Shown: positions 8,827-17,227, counted from the first letter of the stretch. The stretch: DNA of 38,976 nt from JANNHP01 sp031404455 (GCA_031404455.1 JANNHP010000218.1:1-38976); one strand, 5' to 3'. The notes: generated from the sequence alone by a model not told the origin. Numbers and translations are program-made.

Positions 8827-10461
8827 CTATCTCCCGACCGTGGTGACGCGCGGATAGCGGTAGTAGACCTCGAGGCCGAGGGCGCAGAGCGCCGTGACGA
8901 CGACGCGCCCGCCCTTCGCCCCGGTCTGCCCGACCGGCGGCCAGCTCCCCGCCGCGCAACCGCGCCGCTCCTGGTGGCCGACGAGCAGCGGCCGGAGCTT
9001 CTCGTTCCAGGTCTTCCACGTGAAGCCGCTGCGCTGGAACGCCGCGAGCGAGCCGTAGTACCTGTGGATCGGATCGGCGGCGCCGAAGAGCGAAGCGGGG
9101 TCGTCCTGCGACACCGGCCAGCGCGGCGCCGCCATCTCGAGGAGGCCCGCAGTCGCGGCGAGGTCGGAATCGTCGGGCCGCGCGCCGAGCATCACGCGGG
9201 AGATGTAGCCGACGCCGAGCAGCGACTTCGTCCCGGTGCCCCGCGACGTGTAGCCGAGCGTGCCGTCGTCTCAGGTGCGGTCGCGGAACCAGCCGCCGGC
9301 GCGCGCGAGCGTCTTCTCCGGGACGGCGATCCCCGCCTTCTTCGCCGAGCAGAGCGCCATCGCCACCCAGCCGGTCACCGACGAATCGCCCGCGCCGTCG
9401 CCCCGGTCGTAGCGCCAGCCGCCCTCCTCGCTCTGCGACGCGACCCACATCGCGACGGACCGTTCGACCGGCGCGCGGAGGTCCTCGCTCCGCGTGAGTC
9501 CGTACGCCTCGGCGAGCGCCAGCGTCGCGAGCGCGTCGGCGTAGACGTGCTTCGGTCCCGTCTCGAAGCGACCGTCGGGACGCTGCCGCGCGTGGAGCGC
9601 CACGAGCCCGCGGCGGACGACGTCCTTCCACGGCCCCGCGCGATGGGTGTGCCCCGCGCCGAGGAAAGGCAGCAGCGCCAGCGCCGTCGTCGCCGACACG
9701 TACTCGTCGTCGCACTCGCTCACGCAACGGTCGCCCTCGCAGCGCTTCACGTAGCGCTGCGCGTTCCAGGTGCCGTCCTTCTCCTGGTGACGCGCGAGCC
9801 ATTCGAGCGCCATGCGGACGGCGCCCTCGGTCCCGCCGTCGCCGCCGCCCGCAGCGACGAGTCCCTCCTTGCCCTCGGCGCGCCCCGCGAACGCCGACCC
9901 GGCGGCGCCGCCGCCCACGCCGACGCTCTGGCCGGCGAGTCGGTCGTCGTCGAGGAAGCCCGGCGGCACGTCGCGGCCCTTCGGCGGTTCCGGCGGCGGC
10001 TCACTCGGTCCGGGACCGCGCGGACCCGTGCCGTCGGCCTCGGGGTCGTCGCCGACCCAGTGGTACCCGCGGATCGAGATCCGGACCGGTGGGTCCTCGG
10101 GTTCCGGGTCGCCGCGGCGTCCGGGGATGAGCAGGAAGAGGATCGCGAAGACCGTGAAGTGGATCGCGACCGACGTGAACACCGACGTGCCGACGCGATG
10201 CCTCCGCGCGGCGCGCGCCTTCGGGTCTTCCGACGCTGGCTCGCGGACGACGCTCGCCGCGGGCGCGGGCGCGGGAGCGGCGACGGTCTCGTGCGCGAAC
10301 GTCGGCGGCGCGACGAACGGTGCGAGCGCGAGCGGTTCGAGTTCCATCCGCGGCGCGGCGGGGCCGTCGCTCACGGCGTCCTTGGACGAAGGCAGCGCCT
10401 CGTCGGGCATGTCGAGGGGGAATCTACCTCGCCCGGCGTCGCGCGGGCCCGAAGCGGTCAT
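8827..10461 (-). CDS. Membrane-anchored squalene-cyclase-fold protein, interrupted by in-frame TGA
   Basis: The ATG at 10461 overlaps the stop of the upstream gene as ATGA. Read through, the frame has 544 codons, with one TGA at 9271-9273. Both sides are in the same frame and coding style. The N-terminal 90 residues are Ala/Pro-rich. A transmembrane helix follows (VFTSVAIHFTVFAILFLLIP), then a Gly/Pro linker, and from about 190 a prenyltransferase/squalene-oxidase alpha-alpha barrel repeat region (LEWLARHQEKDGTW, LVALHARQRPDGRF, WVASQSEEGGWRYD). The TGA falls after 'GGWFRDRT' and before 'DDGTLGYTSRGTGTKSLLG', so the last repeat units, about 148 codons, lie beyond it. The acidic DxDD motif of true hopene cyclases is not seen. 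It may be a recent nonsense mutation, a sequence error or readthrough. A shorter product ending at 9271 is the conservative call. Confidence 0.75.
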
Positions 10462-12395
10462 CGGCGCAGGCGCTCGCCGGCGGCGCGGACGGCGTCCGCC
10501 GCGACGTCGTCCCGCCCGATCCGCCGCCACGCCTCGGCGAGGTCCATCGCCGTCGGCCGCGCCTCGGCGGTCCACCAGCACTCGTGGAGCGCCCGTGTCA
10601 GTTGACGGATCGCCTCGTCCGGGCGGCCGTCGTCGAGCGCCATCTTCCCGAGCGCGTGCCGCGCGACGACGCGGAGCGGTTCGTGCGGCGTGGCGAGGGA
10701 TTCCGTGAGACGACGCCGCGCCTCGTCCCGCTGACCGAGTCGCAGCAGTGCCAGGCCGTGGCAGAGGACGGCGACGTGGTTGCCGGGTTCGGCGGCCGCG
10801 GCCTCGCCGTACTTCGCGGCGGCGTCGGCGTCGCGGCCCGCGCGCTTCAGCGCGTCGCCTTCGTCGATCCGCGCCGCCGATCCGGTGACGTCCCAGCGGC
10901 GCGTCTCCGCGTCCCAGCGGCCGACGGATGCCGCCTTCGCCGCCGGGCCGCGGACGTCGGGCCACGCGTCGAGCGCCGCCGCGGCGCCGATCGCGAACGT
11001 GCGACGGTCCGGGGCGTCGCCGGCGTTCATTGCCACGAAAGGGACGAACGCGAACGCGCAGAGCGCGCCGACGCGAACTGCGGCGAGGCGGTCGTCACGA
11101 CGTCGGAGGACGAGGATCGCCACGAGGAACGCCGCGAACGTTCCGACCGGGCTGAAGAGGTCCCAGTCGCGGCGCAGCGCATAGCTGACGTTCCAGACGC
11201 ACGGGTACACGACCCACGGAATGAGCGCGGCGATCGCGAAGCGGACGGCGTCGCGGTCCGGCGCCGGATCGTGCGCCGACTTGGGCCGCGCGAGCGCGTG
11301 TCCGGCGAGGAGCGTCCACGCGACGGGCGCCGCCACGAAGAGCGTGGTGACGACTGCGAGCGCGTGCTCCAGATCGAGGAGCGCGTACTGCCCGCCGAGG
11401 TCCGACGGTCCGAACGTCAGCGGAACGAACGGTCCGAAGCCCGACGCCCCGAGGAAGTTGCCCCAGCGGTCCGGTCCCGACGGGGGCAGCGACGACTGCC
11501 ACGTCCCGAGCCACAGCCCGAGGAACGTCGCGGCGACGGGGAGCGCGAACCACGCGGCGCTCCTCAGCACGCGGACCGCCGCGTCGCGTCGATCCGCGCC
11601 GCCGCGCCACGCGACGTACGCGAGCGACGGCAGGAGCAGTCCGGCACTCCCGTGCAGCGCGAACGCGACGCCGAGGACGAGCGGCGGAAGCAGCGGGCTG
11701 CCCGTCCCGCGCATCGCGCGCAGCGAGACGAGCAGGTAGGCGATCACTGCGGCGCTGAGCGGAGCGTAGACCTCGATCGATCCGAAGAAGAGCGCGGCGT
11801 TGCCCGTCGTCAGGAGGAGGAGCGCCGTCGCCGTCCGCCGCGGGGCGTCATCGAACAGAGTGCGCGCGAGCGCAACGCCGGCGGCGACTCCGGCCACGCC
11901 CGCCGCCCACGACACGGCGCGCACTGCTTCGACGGGTTCGAGTCCGAGGAGTCCCGCCGCGGCGAAGTGGAGCCAACTCGTCAGCGCGTTCGACGGCTGG
12001 ACGCGCCGCGCGGCCGTCATCCCGACCGACGCCATCCCGTCGCCCGAGAGGCTGACGTCCGGGAAGGCGACGAGGAGCGCCAGCGCGCCGACGAGCACGA
12101 GCGGGATGCGCGCCTTCGCCGGCACTCGTCCGACGACCGCAGCGACGACGTCGCCGATCGTCGTCGCGACGGAACGGCTCGCGAACACGACGCCGACGAG
12201 CACCGCGCCCGCGACCGCGGCGGTCGGGCCCATCTTCCGCCACGCCTCGATGCCGAACGTCACGTCGAAGTCCGGGTCGAGCGTTGCGAACGCGCCCGCG
12301 ATCAGGGTGACGGCGAGGAGGGCGAACGCGACGGCGACCGCACGCGACGCCGCGGGCGCGGCGTCGTCGGGCGCGGACGGTTCCGGGTCGGACAT
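10458..12395 (-). CDS. Polytopic membrane protein with C-terminal TPR repeats
   Basis: The product is 645 residues. About ten or more hydrophobic helices cover residues 20-480, including 'AVAFALLAVTLIAGAFA', 'IPLVLVGALALLVAF' and 'FAAFLVAILVL'. The soluble C-terminus (about 520-640) is built of TPR-like helices ('EGDALKRAGRDADAAAKYGEAAAAEPGNHVAVL', here only described). This order resembles GT-C glycosyltransferase-like or DUF2723-type membrane proteins. I do not see a clear acidic catalytic motif in the first loop, so no enzyme is named. Its stop overlaps the ATG of the cyclase-fold gene (ATGA at 10458-10461), which predicts translational coupling and perhaps a shared envelope role. No Shine-Dalgarno is evident before its own ATG at 12395. 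Confidence 0.8.
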   Translation of the reverse strand: MSDPEPSAPDDAAPAASRAVAVAFALLAVTLIAGAFATLDPDFDVTFGIEAWRKMGPTAAVAGAVLVGVVFASRSVATTIGDVVAAVVGRVPAKARIPLVLVGALALLVAFPDVSLSGDGMASVGMTAARRVQPSNALTSWLHFAAAGLLGLEPVEAVRAVSWAAGVAGVAAGVALARTLFDDAPRRTATALLLLTTGNAALFFGSIEVYAPLSAAVIAYLLVSLRAMRGTGSPLLPPLVLGVAFALHGSAGLLLPSLAYVAWRGGADRRDAAVRVLRSAAWFALPVAATFLGLWLGTWQSSLPPSGPDRWGNFLGASGFGPFVPLTFGPSDLGGQYALLDLEHALAVVTTLFVAAPVAWTLLAGHALARPKSAHDPAPDRDAVRFAIAALIPWVVYPCVWNVSYALRRDWDLFSPVGTFAAFLVAILVLRRRDDRLAAVRVGALCAFAFVPFVAMNAGDAPDRRTFAIGAAAALDAWPDVRGPAAKAASVGRWDAETRRWDVTGSAARIDEGDALKRAGRDADAAAKYGEAAAAEPGNHVAVLCHGLALLRLGQRDEARRRLTESLATPHEPLRVVARHALGKMALDDGRPDEAIRQLTRALHECWWTAEARPTAMDLAEAWRRIGRDDVAADAVRAAGERLRR

Positions 12396-12497
12396 CGCGC
12401 GCCGACTCTACGCGCGAGCTAGCCGGTTGACAGGGTGCGTAGTCTCTCCGCAAAGGGTTCGTCGGAGCAGGCTCCGATGGGGAGGGAGACAGGATGC

Positions 12498-13280
12498 ATG
12501 GAGAATCAAGGAGCACGGGGAACCACGGGGAACCACGGGGAACCACGGGTTCGCCGAGCCGGACTCGTCCACGTCCCGGAGGAGTGCTCAGGACTGCATG
12601 AAGCGATAGCGGCGCATCGCGGGGGCGATCCCGAGGCGCTCGAACGCTGGCACGCCGTGGTGCGTCCGCAGTTCGTGCGCGCTCTGATCCGCGGCGGACT
12701 CGATCCGTCGCTTGCCGATGACGCCGTGCAGCGAGTCGTCGAGGAGGCGTTCCTCGTCGCGGCGGCGGGGCGGACCGTCGTCAGCGAACTCGCGTGGAGC
12801 GCCACCGTGGTTCGAACCGTGAAGGTCCGGCGAGTGCGCGAGCGTCGTCGCCTCCGTTCTCTCGACGACGTGACCGCTCATCTCGTGGCGGCCGATTCGA
12901 CCCGATCCGCGGAACGTCGCGAGGAGATCGACCGCGTTCGGACGGCGATTGCCGAGCTGCCGCCCCCGTACCGCCAGGCCCTCGAACTCCAAGTCGTGAG
13001 CGAACGGACGGTCGCGCAGGTGGCGTCCTACCTGCTCGCGTGGCGAGGCGTCGGCTTCGAATGCACCCGCAAGATTCTTGCCGGCGCGCGCGAGATGCTC
13101 GCCGCCCGCCTTCGTGGTGAGGATCTGCGCCGACGGTGGCCGCGCCGATTCAGAAAATCCGATTGGTGGAGTACCCGTCCGCCCGAGTTCCCGGCTCATG
13201 AGGGAGACGAGTCCGAGCGATGTCGCTTGGACGAGACGCGGGACGACTCGAAAGAAGCCGGGGAACCAGCATGCTCGTAA
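12498..13280 (+). CDS. ECF-like RNA polymerase sigma factor
   Basis: The product is 260 residues from the ATG at 12498, which has GGAGGGAG about ten bases upstream; in-frame ATGs at 12435 and 12477 are alternatives. Residues about 33-120 resemble sigma region 2 ('GLHEAIAAHRGGDPEALERW' followed by a helix ending in 'ADDAVQRVVEEAFL'). Residues about 150-210 resemble region 4 (IAELPPPYRQALELQVV...CTRKILAGAREMLAARL). The helix-turn-helix is atypical, with 'SYLLAWRGVGFE' where a short turn is expected. The N-terminus (about 5-17) is translated from a 10-bp tandem repeat. The basic, Trp-containing tail beyond 215 is unusual. No anti-sigma gene is adjacent. Its stop overlaps the next start (ATG 13271, TAA 13278-13280), so it is probably co-translated with the beta-sandwich gene and may direct transcription of its own cassette. 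Confidence 0.75.
   Translation: MENQGARGTTGNHGEPRVRRAGLVHVPEECSGLHEAIAAHRGGDPEALERWHAVVRPQFVRALIRGGLDPSLADDAVQRVVEEAFLVAAAGRTVVSELAWSATVVRTVKVRRVRERRRLRSLDDVTAHLVAADSTRSAERREEIDRVRTAIAELPPPYRQALELQVVSERTVAQVASYLLAWRGVGFECTRKILAGAREMLAARLRGEDLRRRWPRRFRKSDWWSTRPPEFPAHEGDESERCRLDETRDDSKEAGEPACS
12515..12549. repeat. 10-bp tandem repeat, 3.5 copies, in sigma factor N-terminus
   Basis: The unit ACGGGGAACC occurs at 12515-12524, 12525-12534 and 12535-12544, followed by ACGGG. It lies between the only plausible starts (12435, 12477, 12498) and the conserved sigma region 2. No ATG, GTG or TTG occurs in frame between the repeat and region 2. Ten bases is not a multiple of three, so gain or loss of one unit would shift the frame. 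Confidence 0.9.
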
Positions 13281-13639
13281 CGGTCGCCCAGAACACGGTG
13301 ATGGTCGCGAGCAACGGCGCGGCGATCCCGACAGCGAGCGAGCGGATCGGACTCGGCAACGCCGACCGGATCTCGAGCTTCCTGCGCGTCGAGTACCTGT
13401 GGGGGACCGGCGGAAACGCCGCGAAGCTCACGGTGCACGTCTACGTGAGCAACGACGGAACGGGCTGGGTGGAGACGGGGGTAGGCTTCGACGCCACCGC
13501 GGCCGGGACCTTCCACGACGTGCGCGCGATCCACGGTGCCTTCGTGAGATTCGTGTTCAGCTTCGATCCGGCGGCGACGCCGACGCTCGGACCGGCCGCC
13601 GTCTCCTTCGACCTTCAAGCACTCATCGATCACGCCTAG
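13271..13639 (+). CDS. Small probable beta-sandwich protein, cassette paralogue 1
   Basis: The product is 122 residues, not recognised. The ATG at 13271 was chosen over an upstream one at 13220 because it aligns with the starts of the two paralogues (MLVTVAQN, MIVAFANN, MLIAFANN) and overlaps the sigma stop by ten bases. All three share alternating beta-strand patterns, a central 'SNDGT.WV' motif, a 'GAF.RF.FSF' strand and an end like 'FDLQALIDH'. There is no signal peptide, Cys or catalytic motif. The predicted all-beta content and 'VSNDGTGWVE' resemble Ig-like or carbohydrate-binding sandwich modules, but this is only a resemblance. Its stop TAG is fused to the Shine-Dalgarno of the next gene. 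Confidence 0.75.
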   Translation: MLVTVAQNTVMVASNGAAIPTASERIGLGNADRISSFLRVEYLWGTGGNAAKLTVHVYVSNDGTGWVETGVGFDATAAGTFHDVRAIHGAFVRFVFSFDPAATPTLGPAAVSFDLQALIDHA

Positions 13640-13651
13640 GAGGGCAACACC

Positions 13652-14029
13652 ATGATCGTCGCATTCGCGAACAACCAGACCATGTCCGCAGTGGGAGGAG
13701 GCAGTACGAACGACCTCTACACCGACCCCGTTCCGATGGGCGAGAACGACCGCGCGTCGCCCATCTTCAACGTGCACTACGCCTTCGCGGGCGGTGGCGG
13801 CGGCACGCCGACGATCTCGTACCAGGGGCAGATGAGCAACGACGGCACCAACTGGGTGGACGTGACCGGTCTGACCGATTCGACGACCGCCGCCACGGCG
13901 ACGCCTCGCGCGCTCGCGGCGAAGTCCGTGAACGGCGCGTTCATCCGCTTCAAGTTCAGCTTCGGCTCCACGGGCACCGGCACCGCCGGGGTCGCGTTCG
14001 ACCTCCACGTGCTCCTCGACCACCAGTAG
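13652..14029 (+). CDS. Small probable beta-sandwich protein, cassette paralogue 2
   Basis: The product is 125 residues, the second of three tandem paralogues. The ATG at 13652 has AGGAGGG about seven bases upstream, overlapping the stop of paralogue 1. It starts MIVAFANNQTM and carries 'TDPVPMGENDRASP', 'MSNDGTNWVDV', 'NGAFIRFKFSF' and ends 'FDLHVLLDHQ'. A Gly-rich loop lies at about 46-52. It has no signal peptide or transmembrane helix, so the product is cytoplasmic unless exported by an unidentified route. The strong ribosome binding site suggests high expression. Function is not known. Confidence 0.8.
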   Translation: MIVAFANNQTMSAVGGGSTNDLYTDPVPMGENDRASPIFNVHYAFAGGGGGTPTISYQGQMSNDGTNWVDVTGLTDSTTAATATPRALAAKSVNGAFIRFKFSFGSTGTGTAGVAFDLHVLLDHQ

Positions 14030-14069
14030 CTCGGGGCGCGCTCGGCGACTTTCGGCTGGAGGATCTCGC

Positions 14070-15140
14070 GTGCTCATCGCCTTCGCGAACAACCAGGAAC
14101 TGCTGGCGGCGCCGGGAACGACGTCGGAGATCGTCACGGATCCCGTCTCGCTGGAGCGGCTCGATCGTGCGAGCGTGGTCGCGAACATCCACTACATCTT
14201 CCCGGGCGGATCGGCGAGTCTGACGTACGTGACGCAGGTCAGTAACGACGGGACCTCGTGGGTCGATCAGGGCCCAACCGCATCGCTGAACTCAGCGGGC
14301 GTCAAGCCCCCTGACGTGGTTGAGGTGCACGGCGGCTGGATGCGAATTGTCCTGCGGCTGACCGCGCCGGCGGGCCCGGTGGCGTCGATGGTCGCGCTCG
14401 ACCTGCACGCGCGGCTCGACAAGGTGTCGCCGGATCACACTTGCTCGGGATGCGGGACCGGAGCCGAGTGCGCAGGATGCAAGTCCGAGTCACGCGGATC
14501 GGCATCTCCGAGTTCGTCCCGGGCGGTCGCGGCCGACGGCGGCTCGTTCGCGGGCGGGACGTTCGTCACCCACGGCGTCACCCCGTCAGCGTTCGGCGGA
14601 CTTGCGGCTCTCGACGCTCCGCCGCCACCTCCCCCGGACGGCGCCCCGGTGCCCAGCGAGGGACCGAAGGGCGAGATCGCCGGTCTCAGTCGGCGGCCGT
14701 GGGGCGATGACTACGGAGCAACGCCCATCGGAGGCGACGTGGACATCTGCCCGCATGGTGGCGTGTGGGGCCAGTACACGAATCCGTTCACGGGCGCGCC
14801 GTACACCGGCTGCCCGTTCGACGAGCGGAACACGACGAACGATCCGACGTACTTTCAGGCGCGCACGCCGAGTTCGCTCTCTCATCGCGGGATCGACCTG
14901 ACGAATCCGCCGGTTCGGTACGCGGACGATCCGTCGGGAGTTCCGGATCGGTACGTCCCGACGCTCTCGGGGCTGACGCCATCGGGAGTGAATGCGTTCG
15001 GGACATCGAAGTACGCCGCGAGCTTCGCGATTGGGCAGGAGCGGTTCGCGGGGGCGGGCGGGGCCGGTGGGGCGCCACCCCCAGGGATGGGGGCGCTCGC
15101 CCGCACTTCGAGTGTGGGCACTGGACAAGTGCCGCTGTGA
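14070..15140 (+). CDS. Extended paralogue 3 with beta-sandwich and Cys-rich C-terminal region
   Basis: The product is 356 residues, starting at GTG 14070 with GGAGG upstream. Residues 1-118 match the two preceding genes (MLIAFANNQ, 'VSNDGTSWVD', 'DLHARLDK'). The rest is unique. A CSGC-x5-CAGC cluster (Cys125, 128, 134, 137) could bind a metal. A linker follows with six prolines (184-189). A second segment at about 224-255 has Cys227 and Cys248 in 'ICPHGG.W' and 'YTGCPFDERNTTNDPTYF'. A Gly/Ala/Pro-rich tail ends the protein. It looks like an adaptor or terminal subunit built on the small module. The stop overlaps the start of the next gene as GTGA (15137-15140). Confidence 0.75.
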   Translation: MLIAFANNQELLAAPGTTSEIVTDPVSLERLDRASVVANIHYIFPGGSASLTYVTQVSNDGTSWVDQGPTASLNSAGVKPPDVVEVHGGWMRIVLRLTAPAGPVASMVALDLHARLDKVSPDHTCSGCGTGAECAGCKSESRGSASPSSSRAVAADGGSFAGGTFVTHGVTPSAFGGLAALDAPPPPPPDGAPVPSEGPKGEIAGLSRRPWGDDYGATPIGGDVDICPHGGVWGQYTNPFTGAPYTGCPFDERNTTNDPTYFQARTPSSLSHRGIDLTNPPVRYADDPSGVPDRYVPTLSGLTPSGVNAFGTSKYAASFAIGQERFAGAGGAGGAPPPGMGALARTSSVGTGQVPL

Positions 15141-16300
15141 CAACCTTCTCTCGATTCAGTCGTCCAGGTTTCGGCCGCTGGTCGCCCGGGGCACACGAAG
15201 ACGATGTCGAGTCTGTTGACTCAGGTCCGAGCGACTCAAGCCTGATCAAGGACTTCTTGTTGAACGGATTCGCCGCAGAGGCTCATTCTAGCTCTCCAAC
15301 CGACTTCCAAGTCTCTAAGTGGACGTTCGACCCGACGCTGACGGGGATAGCGTCGCCAGCTTACGCGACACTCGCGCCGTCAGCCGGCGCCTCCCGACCG
15401 ACAGTCTCGCGCAACCCAGTGTCGACTACATTGAGCGGTCCTGCGGCGATTGAGTATGCCGCCGTGCATCGGATGGGGCTTGCGAACCTCGGTGGACTTG
15501 TGATCGCGGCAATCAAGTTCCCGCCCCGCAATGACGGAGATTACGGATTTGGGAGTGGCCTCGCAAAGATCGAGCGTAAGGGTGACCCGCCTGCTCCATT
15601 CGAGGGCGATAGGAAGGAGCCTGCCAGAGGCCTAGCTAGATTTCTGCATGAAGTGCTCGCTCTGTTTGAGTTCTACGCAGAATTCACCGACGAGGGGGGG
15701 CGCCCAATCAATGGAAGCAAGGTGAACATCGACGACGCAATCAATCCTAGGGCTGAATTCCTTGAGCGCGATCCTGGATCTGCCAAGGGCAATGTCCCCC
15801 ACATCTCAACGCGGGCAAAGGGCGGGGCGCTGGATGCGAAGAACACAGGCGATCAGTTGAAGAAGAAGGCGTCCGCGGTCGAGACGGCACAGAAGGCCAA
15901 GGAAGCTGCTAGTGCAGCCAAGACCAAGGCAGCCGACGCACAAAGGGCCGCAGGGAACAATCTCGAGAAACGAAACGCCGCCAACGCCGCGATGAAGGCG
16001 GCCAAGGCGTTGGAGACGAGTGCTGACGCGGCGATGGAGCGAGCCAAGGAGGACGCGAAAAAGCCGCCGAAAGACTGGGACGACCTAATCTTGACCTTGC
16101 GACGTAAGCTGGACAAGGACGGTAAGCCGTTGAAGCGGAACGAAGCGGCGTCGATCGATGACAGCGATGGGAAGGGAGGGAAGGACCCTGCGAAGGCCGC
16201 AAAGAAGAAGGCGGCAGAGGAGCGCGACAAGGCGGTCAATGCGCGGGCTGACGCCCTGACCAAGGCCGGGGTGTACGATGTCGGACACTATGAAAAGTAG
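15137..16300 (+). CDS. Unrecognised cassette protein with Ala/Lys-rich coiled coil
   Basis: The product is 387 residues from GTG 15137, chosen because it overlaps the previous stop (GTGA) and because the frame upstream is the shadow of that gene. Residues 1-230 are globular with no recognised family ('IEYAAVHRMGLANLGGLVIA', then a segment 'GLARFLHEVLALFEFYAEF'). Residues about 238-310 are a strongly helical Ala/Lys/Glu-rich coiled coil. A charged segment follows, with a second short Ala/Lys-rich stretch at 350-375. The protein ends 'GVYDVGHYEK'. Base composition is clearly poorer in GC than in the flanks, which suggests recent acquisition. The context suggests it acts with the three sandwich proteins. 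The modular C-terminus could be a variable effector tail, but no toxin motif is visible. Confidence 0.65.
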   Translation: MTTFSRFSRPGFGRWSPGAHEDDVESVDSGPSDSSLIKDFLLNGFAAEAHSSSPTDFQVSKWTFDPTLTGIASPAYATLAPSAGASRPTVSRNPVSTTLSGPAAIEYAAVHRMGLANLGGLVIAAIKFPPRNDGDYGFGSGLAKIERKGDPPAPFEGDRKEPARGLARFLHEVLALFEFYAEFTDEGGRPINGSKVNIDDAINPRAEFLERDPGSAKGNVPHISTRAKGGALDAKNTGDQLKKKASAVETAQKAKEAASAAKTKAADAQRAAGNNLEKRNAANAAMKAAKALETSADAAMERAKEDAKKPPKDWDDLILTLRRKLDKDGKPLKRNEAASIDDSDGKGGKDPAKAAKKKAAEERDKAVNARADALTKAGVYDVGHYEK

Positions 16301-16513
16301 CGCTCGGCTGCCAGTCCATTCGACGACATCCGTTCGCAGTAGAACCCGCCGACCGGTGTCCCGTCCGATTGGAAGTCGAGAATGGGCATATAGCTTGCGC
16401 GGGTCAGCTCAACCGAACGCGCCGGTCACTGAATGATGTACTCTCGGAGGTGGTTGCGGGTAGCGACACGAACGTTGAGTTCTGCGGGTGGTCGGGTTGC
16501 CTGGGAGCGCAGC

Positions 16514-17227
16514 TTGAGAGTCGGCTTACTTCTGGTAGCGGCGTTCGCGGGGGCTTGCCTCGCCCATCGACCCGTCCGCGAGAGCGATTCGCTCGTGGTG
16601 CGATCTAGCGCCTGGAACGCGCGTTCGCTCTGGTGTGAATTCACGCCCGAGATGCTCAGTACGATTCGAGATGTGGTGGGCGAGTGCGGTGGAGTTGTGG
16701 ACCTCGGAACTGACGAGGGGCGAGGAGTAGTGCCTGTTGATTGGGCTGCAATCGACGCAGAGCTCACCCTGAGTTGGGGCGAACAGAGCTTCGGAGAAGT
16801 CGCGATCAGCGCGCAGTCCGACCTCGCCGAGCACTCAGCGGAGCGGTTGTTTCTAGGTCATCTGCTCTTCCGATTGAGACGTAACGGAGTGCGCGCACGG
16901 AGCGGGCCGATTGTGGCGTGTGTAGTTTCAGGCGACCTAGGGCCTGAGGCGGAACTCTATGAGGTGATCAGTACCGTGCTCAATGAGCACGGCGCCTCGC
17001 AGGCAAGAGTGATCGGAACGCACGACGGAAGTGGCGCGGTTGTCGGCTCGTCTGATGACGGCGAACGGTTGTGGCGGATCGAGTTCTCGTGGACGGGAAG
17101 CGACGTGGCTCTGGAGGTGCTTCAACTGCGTTCACGCGAGCAGCCGACTGTCGAGGAAGCGGTACTCCGTGCGATTCTCGAGCGATGGTCACGGCGGTCC
17201 ATCAGGTTCGAATCGGCTGATCGCTGA
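16514..17227 (+). CDS. Predicted lipoprotein of the sigma-factor cassette
   Basis: I chose TTG 16514 as the start: GGGAG lies six bases upstream, and it gives a textbook short lipoprotein signal, MRVGLLLVAAFAGAC, with Cys15 as the lipidation site. The ATG at 16433 has no ribosome binding site and adds 27 residues before the signal. The mature protein is about 220 residues, mixed alpha/beta, not recognised ('VDLGTDEGRGVVPVDW', 'LSWGEQSFGEVAISAQ'). Codon use and GC resemble the preceding gene rather than the window average. It follows the coiled-coil gene after about 210 bases in which I see no other gene, and ends the plus-strand cassette. A role as a surface sensor or partner is only an inference. 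Confidence 0.6.
   Translation: MRVGLLLVAAFAGACLAHRPVRESDSLVVRSSAWNARSLWCEFTPEMLSTIRDVVGECGGVVDLGTDEGRGVVPVDWAAIDAELTLSWGEQSFGEVAISAQSDLAEHSAERLFLGHLLFRLRRNGVRARSGPIVACVVSGDLGPEAELYEVISTVLNEHGASQARVIGTHDGSGAVVGSSDDGERLWRIEFSWTGSDVALEVLQLRSREQPTVEEAVLRAILERWSRRSIRFESADR

Noticed and set aside
10320..12422. 700-codon plus-strand frame opposite the membrane-protein gene
   Set aside because: Composition is that of an antisense shadow (Arg/Glu-rich, no hydrophobic core), and the minus strand shows clear membrane helices and TPRs.
12427..12432. TTGACA, a perfect -35 hexamer upstream of the sigma factor
   Set aside because: No acceptable -10 hexamer lies 15-19 bases downstream (GCAAAG at 17), so I do not call a promoter.
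15137..16514. Polymorphic toxin and immunity pair (coiled-coil protein plus lipoprotein)
   Set aside because: The modular C-terminus and lower GC are suggestive, but I see no nuclease, deaminase or peptidase toxin motif, and the lipoprotein is not a known immunity type.
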